From positions 1 to 22,184 of the IMG/VR virus record IMGVR_UViG_3300028829_002605: a stretch of DNA of 22,184 bases; one strand, 5' to 3'. Positions 8,744 through 13,084 of this stretch are shown in pieces. The notes under the pieces are model-generated. The model saw nothing but the letters and a program-made list of their open reading frames with translations. It was not told where the DNA came from and made no database searches. A program made the position numbers and the translations under genes. How positions within the stretch are numbered: position 1 is the first letter of the stretch; every line of letters begins with the position of its first letter. The stretch comes from a virus.

Positions 8744-8790
8744 CTTTTAAAAGAGGGTCGACCCTGACGAAGACCCTCCTCCTTTTAAAG
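8744..8790 (+). terminator. Hairpin after terL, possible transcription terminator
   Basis: CTTTTAAAAGAGGGTC (8744-8759) can pair imperfectly with GACCCTCCTCCTTTTAAAG (8772-8790): six G/C-rich pairs at the loop end plus the outer TTTAAAAG arms, with a small bulge. A second GACCCT at 8760-8765 makes the palindrome GGGTCGACCC (8755-8764), so two alternative hairpins compete. There is no clean U-run directly after it, which weakens the rho-independent call. A terminator for late transcription or a packaging-linked structure both fit. Confidence 0.5.
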
Positions 8791-9062
8791 CTCTTTATTA
8801 ATCATATATGTTAAAAAGAAAGATACTATTGGTCTTTAGACACACCTATCCTTAAAAAGTTTTTTAATAAAGAGAAGGTTAAAGAAGGTCTTTGTCTTGG
8901 TCTTTACTCTTAAAGGATTAGAAGGAGAAGAACGAAGTATCGACTTCTTGTTAAAGTTACTTTAAAGTAGTTTTTAAAAGATAGTCTTTAAAGAAAGACT
9001 CCTTATAAGTTATAGATAACATTATAAACGATTTTCAGATTTGTAAAGCCTTAAATTTAAAG
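8785..9062. repeat. Dispersed TTAAAG motif array (7 copies)
   Basis: TTAAAG occurs seven times in 278 nt; a rough estimate from base composition expects well under one. Several copies are extended to CTTTAAAG or paired with GGTCTTT or AGTCTTT. The array is non-coding and sits between terminase and the first early gene. By analogy with the CCTAAAG arrays beside the T7 terminal repeat it may mark the DNA ends; this is inference. Confidence 0.5.
8983..9000. promoter_or_regulatory. Perfect 7-bp inverted repeat AGTCTTT/AAAGACT
   Basis: AGTCTTT (8983-8989) and AAAGACT (8994-9000) are separated by 4 nt, about 65 nt upstream of the first small early gene. The same AAAGTCTTT core recurs in the second intergenic region (9783, 9828 and 9924). 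It could be a protein-binding site or a weak hairpin. Confidence 0.4.
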
Positions 9063-9064
9063 AT

Positions 9065-9271
9065 ATGGACATAGATACTCAGACAGACTTGTTAACCAAC
9101 GACTTATGTAATTTAATAAATCGTTATAAAGGGGAGTTCGATTTGAATGACCAAACAATCTTAGGTGTACTGGAGTTTGTTAAATACGATATATTAGCTA
9201 CCAGTGTCATCCTTTTAGAACTAGATGAAGAAGATGAAGAAGAAGATGATGACGATGAAGAGATAATGTGA
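9065..9271 (+). CDS. Small acidic early protein with poly-Asp/Glu tail
   Basis: A 68-residue protein with a helical body (DLCNLINRYKGEFDLNDQTI, then LGVLEFVKYDILATSVILLE) and a final 15-residue tail of almost only Asp and Glu. I do not recognise a named family. Strongly acidic small early phage proteins include DNA mimics that block restriction enzymes or nucleoid proteins, so that role is possible but unproven. It is alone in the junction region with one coupled small gene (9268) downstream. No Shine-Dalgarno is seen; the ATG follows an A/T-rich leader. The tail composition is unlike its neighbours. Confidence 0.65.
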   Translation: MDIDTQTDLLTNDLCNLINRYKGEFDLNDQTILGVLEFVKYDILATSVILLELDEEDEEEDDDDEEIM

Positions 9272-9390
9272 GACACGTACAAACAGAAATCTATTGGATA
9301 GTAGCTATGATCATGTTCTTTTTAGAACGAGATGTACTAGTAGATTGCTTCTTTATGATGCTAGAAATAATCATCAGACTTTGTTTTTAA
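9268..9390 (+). CDS. Very small hydrophobic protein coupled to the acidic gene
   Basis: A 40-residue hydrophobic peptide starting with GTG at 9268, whose TGA part is the stop of the acidic gene (4-nt overlap). Residues 8-19 (IYWIVAMIMFFL) and 22-40 form two short hydrophobic stretches separated by ERD, so it may be a membrane peptide. No family recognised. Support is the stop-start coupling, the GTGAG start pattern shared with other genes here and the coherent hydrophobic composition; a chance ORF is not excluded. Confidence 0.45.
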   Translation: MRHVQTEIYWIVAMIMFFLERDVLVDCFFMMLEIIIRLCF

Positions 9391-9513
9391 ACAAAAGTAT
9401 ATTGGATTTTTGGTAGAAAAATTTGAGGGGCTTACGCTATATACGCGAACACATCAACTCCCCGAGCTACCCCTATAAAATTACTGTGGGGGTGGGTATA
9501 TTGTAGGACATAA

Positions 9514-9540
9514 TTGACAATATATTATTTTTGTTATGAT
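9514..9540 (+). promoter_or_regulatory. Possible host sigma70-type early promoter
   Basis: TTGACA (9514-9519, a perfect -35 box) and TATGAT (9535-9540, a good -10 box) face the early genes. The spacer is 15 nt, shorter than the preferred 17. T7-like phages start early transcription with the host polymerase near the genome end, and this is the best candidate seen in the region. Confidence 0.35.
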
Positions 9541-9603
9541 TTTACTCAAATTAATTATGTAAAGACTAGAAATCATTGGACATAATGTATATTGGGAGCA
9601 TAT

Positions 9604-9680
9604 TACACGAGTAAAGCAAAGTACTACACGAGTAAAGCAAAACCTATTCAATTTGTTAGAGTACTACACGAGTAAAGCAA
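9604..9680 (+). repeat. Three direct repeats TACACGAGTAAAGCAA
   Basis: Exact 16-bp copies lie at 9604-9619, 9625-9640 and 9665-9680; the second and third share five more bases upstream (AGTAC). Start-to-start distances are 21 and 40 bp, close to two and four helical turns, so proteins bound to them would sit on the same DNA face. Iteron-like origin repeats, regulator sites or packaging repeats are all possible. Confidence 0.75.
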
Positions 9681-9746
9681 GTTGATCACTTGATCTTATT
9701 GATAATCTGTTATCATTTGTAAATTTGTATTTTTTACTTTGTTTAT

Positions 9747-9833
9747 CTTTGACTAATCAAAGTCTATTACAATCATTAATCAAAGTCTTTATTCACTACT
9801 GATAAAACTATCTACTTTGATTAGTCAAAGTCT
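9747..9833. repeat. Near-palindromic operator-like repeats with TCAAAGTCT core
   Basis: CTTTGACTAATCAAAG (9747-9762) and CTTTGATTAGTCAAAG (9815-9830) are exact reverse complements of each other, and each is itself nearly palindromic (CTTTGA/TCAAAG arms). As direct repeats, TAATCAAAGTCT occurs at 9754 and 9777 and TAGTCAAAGTCT at 9822. The dyad symmetry suggests a dimeric DNA-binding protein, or an origin element. Confidence 0.65.
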
Positions 9834-9999
9834 TTTAATCTCATTTTATCAATAAAACTATAAAACTTTTTTTATTTTTTTTTCTATTAAGTAAAATCAA
9901 TGACTTACAACAAACTTAAAAATAAAGTCTTTACAATTTTTGATAATTTTGATTTAAAGCAAATCATATTTATTTTAACCAATAACCAAATATAAAAAT

Positions 10000-10239
10000 A
10001 TGAATAAAGACAATCTAATCAAATACTTCAATACTGTTAAGAAAAGCATGATCGCCGCTGAAGAGCTTAAAAATTTCAAAGGAGGGGATAATGCTAGGTT
10101 CACAGTATTACAGAGGAACGCTACAAGATACCACAATGATTGTGATAGAATAAGAGCTGAATTCTCAAATGCTGATATGGAAGTTTATATGAGCGTTAAA
10201 CACGCTTGGGATACTTACGCTGACATCTTTACAAAATAA
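10000..10239 (+). CDS. Hypothetical early protein (79 aa)
   Basis: A 79-residue protein, mainly helical by composition, with nearly balanced Lys and Asp/Glu content. No motif or family recognised. It is the first gene after the long control region. The ATG at 10000 follows an A-rich leader beginning TTTAACCAATAA (9974-9985) that recurs before other early genes. The next gene follows after 23 nt. Early position suggests a host-takeover or regulatory role, but nothing in the sequence shows which. Confidence 0.65.
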   Translation: MNKDNLIKYFNTVKKSMIAAEELKNFKGGDNARFTVLQRNATRYHNDCDRIRAEFSNADMEVYMSVKHAWDTYADIFTK

Positions 10240-10262
10240 CCAATAGAAAGAAAAAACATTAT

Positions 10263-10505
10263 ATGAAAGAATTAAACAAAGGATATATCAAAAGAATTCA
10301 CGTCAATCAGCACGTTATTAAAGCTAATAAAAAGACTGGGTCGAATGATCCAGTACTTACAATCAAAACAACTCAAAACAATATCAAAGCCAATCATATC
10401 ATGATAGGAGAAAATGTAAGGCTTTGTTACGCTCCTGAATCGCCTTTAGCTTGTGGAGCTACGATTTGGATTGAGACAACTGAGGAAATCAATATTCAAG
10501 ATTAA
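10263..10505 (+). CDS. Conserved marine phage protein, unknown function (80 aa)
   Basis: An 80-residue protein that appears beta-rich. Segments such as HVNQHVIKANKKTG, PVLTIKT and the C-terminal ESPLACGATIWIETTEEI match a pattern I remember from small uncharacterised proteins of many marine phages; no function is known to me. Two cysteines (LCYAP, LACGA) are present. The ATG at 10263 is preceded by AATAGAAAGAAA (10242-10253), a leader motif also found at 11576 and 15478. It belongs to the early string of small genes. Confidence 0.75.
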   Translation: MKELNKGYIKRIHVNQHVIKANKKTGSNDPVLTIKTTQNNIKANHIMIGENVRLCYAPESPLACGATIWIETTEEINIQD

Positions 10506-10521
10506 ATAGAAAAAATATACT

Positions 10522-10689
10522 ATGAAAACACTACAAGACTTATCATTGCATGAATTGCAAGTTTTACTGACTAACTATAAAAAAACCTTATTAGAGGAAA
10601 TTGATATTCTATCAGAATCAACTAAGCAATTAGGCAATGATAGGATAAATGATATAAAACAAGAAATGAAAAAAAGGGGAGCTATATAA
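10522..10689 (+). CDS. Small helical protein (55 aa), unknown
   Basis: A 55-residue protein starting MKTLQDLSLHELQVLLTNYK and ending QEMKKRGAI. It is rich in Leu, Lys and Glu and is probably a helical hairpin or short coiled coil. Its ATG at 10522 lies 16 nt after the previous stop, behind an AATAGAAAAAA leader; its stop is directly followed by the ATG of the cysteine-rich gene (10691), so co-translation is likely. The N-terminal part (LSxxELQxLLxxYKKxL) resembles short helical proteins common in phages, without a known function. Confidence 0.65.
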   Translation: MKTLQDLSLHELQVLLTNYKKTLLEEIDILSESTKQLGNDRINDIKQEMKKRGAI

Positions 10690-10690
10690 T

Positions 10691-11395
10691 ATGAAACCAA
10701 ATGGATTTATAATACATGAGGGAACAAAGAACGGCAGTAAATACGCTGTAATTGCTACCCTTAAAACCTCCAATCGCAAAACTGGTAACATGATCCAATT
10801 ATGGATTCTGTTAGCTGACCATTCGCCAGTAGAAGGCGTTAAAAGCGGTCTTGATGCTAGTACCATATGTACAGGTTGCAAGTTTGCTAGCGGTAATGGA
10901 TGTTATGTCAATGTTGGGCAAGCTCCTAATAGTATATGGAAAGCTTACAAAGCTAACAAATATCCTAAACTTGACCCTTTTTTATACGACAATGTATTCA
11001 ATGGTCGCAAGGTAAGATTCGGAGCCTATGGCAATCCATCTTTAATTCCTCTTTCCATCATTAAAATGATCACTGAATCATGTGACGGTTGGACTGGATA
11101 CTTTCATGATTGGAAAGAAATGTCTAAGGAACGAGCTACCGCATACGGTAATTACTTTATGGCTAGTACTGAGACTAATGATAGCGTAAGACGGGCAAAA
11201 GAAAAGAATCTTAGGTACTTTCATGTATCTCCAAACCAACCTAAAGACACCATAGAATGCCTTGCAGATAGTAAAGGTTTATCGTGCGATCAATGTCAGT
11301 TATGTAAAGGTAATCGTATTGGAGCAAAGTCAATCTGGATTAATCCTCACGGAAGTAAGAAGAAAAGAGCAATCCAGCAAGCAATCTCTAATTAA
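10691..11395 (+). CDS. Cysteine-rich conserved phage protein, unknown (234 aa)
   Basis: A 234-residue protein with two cysteine clusters: CxxCx7C at residues 60, 63 and 71 (CTGCKFASGNGC) and CxxCxxC at 199, 202 and 205 (CDQCQLCKG), followed by a WINPHG motif. Between them VRFGAYGNPSLIPL, GWTGYFHDW and a later YFMASTETNDS look like successive strand-helix units. I recognise this pattern from a family widespread in phages and bacteria but know no proven function; I think it carries a DUF number (possibly DUF7227) and cannot confirm it. The cysteines suggest a zinc or Fe-S site, and the middle is reminiscent of a TIM-barrel or radical-SAM-like fold; this is inference. It is much larger than its neighbours. 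Confidence 0.8.
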   Translation: MKPNGFIIHEGTKNGSKYAVIATLKTSNRKTGNMIQLWILLADHSPVEGVKSGLDASTICTGCKFASGNGCYVNVGQAPNSIWKAYKANKYPKLDPFLYDNVFNGRKVRFGAYGNPSLIPLSIIKMITESCDGWTGYFHDWKEMSKERATAYGNYFMASTETNDSVRRAKEKNLRYFHVSPNQPKDTIECLADSKGLSCDQCQLCKGNRIGAKSIWINPHGSKKKRAIQQAISN

Positions 11396-11418
11396 TCAAC
11401 TAACTAACAAATATATAA

Positions 11419-11568
11419 ATGAAAAAACCAATAAGCAATCAATCGGACATACAAGAAATGTTCAACTCCCTAAAACCAAGCAAAAAGGAGCAAGCTATTA
11501 TATGGCTATTGTCACCAGTAATTGTGCTTGCAACGTGGAGCTTGTTAATCTTTATCTGTTCACTTTAA
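11419..11568 (+). CDS. Small single-pass membrane protein (49 aa)
   Basis: A 49-residue protein with a polar N-terminal half (MKKPISNQSDIQEMFNSLKP) and a C-terminal hydrophobic helix (about residues 27-48, IIWLLSPVIVLATW and on), so probably a tail-anchored membrane peptide. No family recognised. It lies between the cysteine-rich gene and the gene at 11596, in the only gap of this gene string. The ATG has an AT-rich leader (CTAACTAACAAATATATAA) similar to those of its neighbours. A longer ORF in another frame (11262-11591) covers this place but overlaps the previous gene heavily and has no clear leader. Confidence 0.6.
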   Translation: MKKPISNQSDIQEMFNSLKPSKKEQAIIWLLSPVIVLATWSLLIFICSL

Positions 11569-11595
11569 CCAATAAAATAGAAAGAAAATAATAAT

Positions 11596-11802
11596 ATGAA
11601 CTTATCAAAAACCTTCCCTAAAATGACCAACAATGATTGGCGTAAACTACAACTATCTACCGATGCCAAGAATCAAAGAGACTGGGCAAGTAGAAGATTG
11701 CACGACATGGAAAATGACCCTGATAACTTTACCTTGCGAGATTACTTAAAGGTAAAAGCTAGCTATAATACTGCAGTTGAAACACTGAGAGAACTACAAT
11801 AG
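11596..11802 (+). CDS. Hypothetical early protein (68 aa)
   Basis: A 68-residue, mainly helical, charged protein (KMTNNDWRKLQLSTDAKNQ near the start, then RDYLKVKASYNTAVETLREL at the end). No family recognised. Its leader has both recurrent elements: TTTAACCAATAA (11564-11575) and AATAGAAAGAAA (11576-11587), 8 nt before the ATG. Its stop TAG shares one base with the GTG of the next gene, which indicates coupled translation. Confidence 0.65.
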   Translation: MNLSKTFPKMTNNDWRKLQLSTDAKNQRDWASRRLHDMENDPDNFTLRDYLKVKASYNTAVETLRELQ

Positions 11803-11999
11803 TGAGCGTTACAGAATACATAGACGAAGTGCCTTTTGTGTACAGAATTGTAAGCGACTATAAAGAAGTCTATATCGAATGGCACATGAAAGACTTACCT
11901 CACCTGTTTACTGGTCGAGCTAATTCACATGAAGAAAAGATCGAGCAATACAAAAGTGTTCTTAAAGAACTAAAGAAGATGAGAAAACCAAACCAATAA
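11802..11999 (+). CDS. Hypothetical early protein (65 aa)
   Basis: A 65-residue protein. The N-terminal half is probably beta-rich (VPFVYRIVSDYKEVYIEWH) and the C-terminal half helical and basic (HEEKIEQYKSVLKELKKM). No family recognised. GTG start inside TAGTGAG, overlapping the previous stop by one base, so expression probably depends on the upstream gene. GTG followed by AG is the start pattern of several genes in this window. Confidence 0.6.
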   Translation: MSVTEYIDEVPFVYRIVSDYKEVYIEWHMKDLPHLFTGRANSHEEKIEQYKSVLKELKKMRKPNQ

Positions 12000-12008
12000 A
12001 ACCAAAAC

Positions 12009-12212
12009 ATGAAAAAGATAAGAAAGAAAAGGACCATAATAAAAAGATACGGAATCTACGCTGAAAGTAAGAGCTTAAAAGGTGTTACTGAAAAGCGAGA
12101 GATAAGTACTATTGAAACGAGAGATGGAATCGAAGAAGCTAACAGGTCAGGAAGAGACTTGGCAAAGATGCTAGGTATGAAATTTCTACACGCCAGGGAG
12201 TTGATTAAATAA
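12009..12212 (+). CDS. Small basic early protein (67 aa)
   Basis: A 67-residue basic protein with a Lys/Arg-rich N-terminus (MKKIRKKRTIIKRYG) and a helical C-terminal part (EANRSGRDLAKMLGMKFLHA). Nucleic-acid binding is possible from charge alone; no motif such as helix-turn-helix is certain. It follows a leader AACCAATAAAACCAAAAC of the type seen before other early genes, and its TAA overlaps the ATG of the next tiny hydrophobic gene (TAATG). Confidence 0.6.
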   Translation: MKKIRKKRTIIKRYGIYAESKSLKGVTEKREISTIETRDGIEEANRSGRDLAKMLGMKFLHARELIK

Positions 12213-12283
12213 TGAGCTTAGAAATGCTACTAATGTTTATGTTAATATTCTTGCTGAGTCTTGGCTTCTTATATACAGACTAA
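12212..12283 (+). CDS. Tiny hydrophobic peptide (23 aa), putative membrane peptide
   Basis: A 23-residue peptide (MSLEMLLMFMLIFLLSLGFL then YTD): almost entirely a single membrane helix. The ATG overlaps the previous stop (TAATG), which supports translation. Small single-helix peptides occur in phages as membrane-active or regulatory peptides; nothing more can be said. A chance ORF is possible, but the composition is extreme and the coupling is exact. Confidence 0.45.
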   Translation: MSLEMLLMFMLIFLLSLGFLYTD

Positions 12284-12339
12284 CTGTGAGCTATAGCACG
12301 ATAGAAGGATGCATCAGACAATCAACCAACAATAAAATA

Positions 12340-12588
12340 ATGAAAATAGAAATAACACCTAAAAAGAAAGCAAACAATAAAATGTGGAACGGTAAACCTA
12401 CAAACTTTAGTATTAAACAATCCTTAGAGGTAGTATGGGAAGCCATACATGAATGGAATGAACAGGCTACTGATAAAGAATACCATATGGATTCTGTTAA
12501 ACTAGGCATGGCTTGGATTATGGAGGAACTAGGTTACGGATACGATAAAGATGGAAGCATTGAAAAACAATGGGATAGACCTCTATGA
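12340..12588 (+). CDS. Hypothetical early protein (82 aa)
   Basis: An 82-residue protein starting MKIEITPKKKANNKMWNGKP, followed by a probably helical region (IKQSLEVVWEAIHEWNEQAT) and ending KDGSIEKQWDRPL. The frame is open from a GTG at 12286 (100 residues), but the ATG at 12340 is preferred: it follows AACCAACAATAAAATA, like other early leaders, and the MKIEITPK start matches MRTEITPK of the next gene. No family recognised. The stop overlaps the next start by ATGA, so the two similar-looking genes are translationally coupled. Confidence 0.6.
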   Translation: MKIEITPKKKANNKMWNGKPTNFSIKQSLEVVWEAIHEWNEQATDKEYHMDSVKLGMAWIMEELGYGYDKDGSIEKQWDRPL

Positions 12589-12767
12589 GAACAGAAATAA
12601 CACCTAAAGATTTTAAATACATTAACCAACCTAGAAATATGATAGAAGAAACCATGCACTACATCATGACCGAGCACTTCAAAGGTGTGCTTGATCCCGA
12701 ACATAAATACTTTAACCTTTACCTGTCCTTACAGAAATTACTAGAGGAGTACAACGATGGAAAATAA
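12585..12767 (+). CDS. Hypothetical early protein (60 aa)
   Basis: A 60-residue protein starting MRTEITPKDF, with a helical middle (MIEETMHYIMTEHFKG) and a helical C-terminus (YLSLQKLLEEYNDGK). Its first eight residues resemble those of the preceding gene, suggesting a shared N-terminal signal or an old duplication. No family recognised. Coupled to the upstream gene by ATGA at 12585 and overlapping the next gene (ATG at 12757) by 11 nt; the overlap region carries that gene's GAGGAG ribosome site. Confidence 0.6.
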   Translation: MRTEITPKDFKYINQPRNMIEETMHYIMTEHFKGVLDPEHKYFNLYLSLQKLLEEYNDGK

Positions 12768-12882
12768 ATACTGGCACAATGAATTTGAAGAAGATAAGGA
12801 AGAAGAACCTGATTGCATGACCTTAGCGAAAGCAAAGAGAGAGCGAGAGATGTTAGAAGAAGAGGAGGAGACCGATGAGTAG
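12757..12882 (+). CDS. Very small acidic protein (41 aa)
   Basis: A 41-residue, Glu-rich protein (MENKYWHNEFEEDKEEEPDC, then a helix with KAKREREMLEEEEE). It has a good ribosome site, GAGGAG, about 7 nt before the ATG at 12757, and overlaps both neighbours (11 nt upstream, 8 nt downstream). Its last codons supply the strong GAGGAGGAG ribosome site of the next gene, so part of its Glu run may be selected for that. No family recognised. Confidence 0.55.
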   Translation: MENKYWHNEFEEDKEEEPDCMTLAKAKREREMLEEEEETDE

Positions 12883-13084
12883 TGATGAAGATTTCGATGA
12901 AGTATATTATACTACGAGAGCGTTTGAAATGGAGGTAAAGAAAAAGTTTGAATTGTTTTGGATGAATAACCAATTAGGTTATGATGAGTTCGGACGATTG
13001 ATACGAACAGAAATACCAAGAAGGAAGCCGAAGGAGTGGAGAGAGTTTGAAATTAAAAAAAGAAAGATTAAAAGTGAGCAATAA
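12875..13084 (+). CDS. Hypothetical protein directly before RNA polymerase (69 aa)
   Basis: A 69-residue protein with an acidic start (MSSDEDFDEVYY), a helix, then a basic C-terminus (PRRKPKEWREFEIKKRKIKS). No family recognised. It has a strong ribosome site (GAGGAGGAG about 5 nt before ATG). Its end overlaps the start of the RNA polymerase gene by up to 38 nt (TTG at 13047) or 11 nt (GTG at 13074), so translation of the polymerase is probably linked to it. Confidence 0.65.
   Translation: MSSDEDFDEVYYTTRAFEMEVKKKFELFWMNNQLGYDEFGRLIRTEIPRRKPKEWREFEIKKRKIKSEQ

Larger units (their letters stand above)
8692..9064. other. Non-coding junction after terminase, rich in TTAAAG motifs
   Basis: No convincing gene in 373 nt. 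It holds a hairpin just after terL (listed separately), seven copies of TTAAAG (starting at 8785, 8879, 8910, 8951, 8962, 8988 and 9057), three GGTCTTT motifs (8831, 8887, 8899), the palindrome ACTTTAAAGT (8959-8968) and a hairpin AGTCTTT/AAAGACT (8983-9000). T7 has arrays of a 7-bp repeat beside its terminal redundancy at the equivalent place, so this may be the genome-end or packaging region. Confidence 0.6.
9391..9999. other. Non-coding early control region, repeat-rich and very AT-rich
   Basis: 609 nt without a gene. In order it holds: a G/C-run patch (9425-9500, with CCCC and GGGGG runs and a possible TACCC/GGGTA stem), a sigma70-like promoter candidate (9514-9540), three copies of TACACGAGTAAAGCAA (9604-9680), a small GATAA/TTATC inverted repeat (9701-9714), three copies of TA(A/G)TCAAAGTCT including two 16-bp near-palindromes (9747-9833), and a T-rich tract (about 9866-9884). 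The layout fits an origin or an early promoter/operator region near the genome end. The exact role cannot be decided from sequence alone. Confidence 0.6.

Noticed and set aside
8687-8749. 20-residue ORF starting with GTG at the end of terL
   Set aside because: Too short, no motif, and ends in the hairpin region; stop-overlap alone is not enough.
9604-9833. CRISPR-like array
   Set aside because: Only three copies of a 16-bp repeat with unequal short gaps (5 and 24 bp) and no spacers of constant size; more like protein-binding repeats.
11262-11591. 109-residue + strand ORF overlapping the end of the cysteine-rich gene
   Set aside because: It overlaps 134 nt of a better gene, its composition is Lys/Asn/Gln-rich without structure, and the 49-residue membrane protein at 11419-11568 in another frame has a better leader and a coherent hydrophobic helix.
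12286-12339. GTG start at 12286 for the 82-residue gene
   Set aside because: The extra 18 residues are low-complexity, and ATG at 12340 has the recurrent leader and an N-terminus matching the next gene; 12286 is kept only as an alternative.
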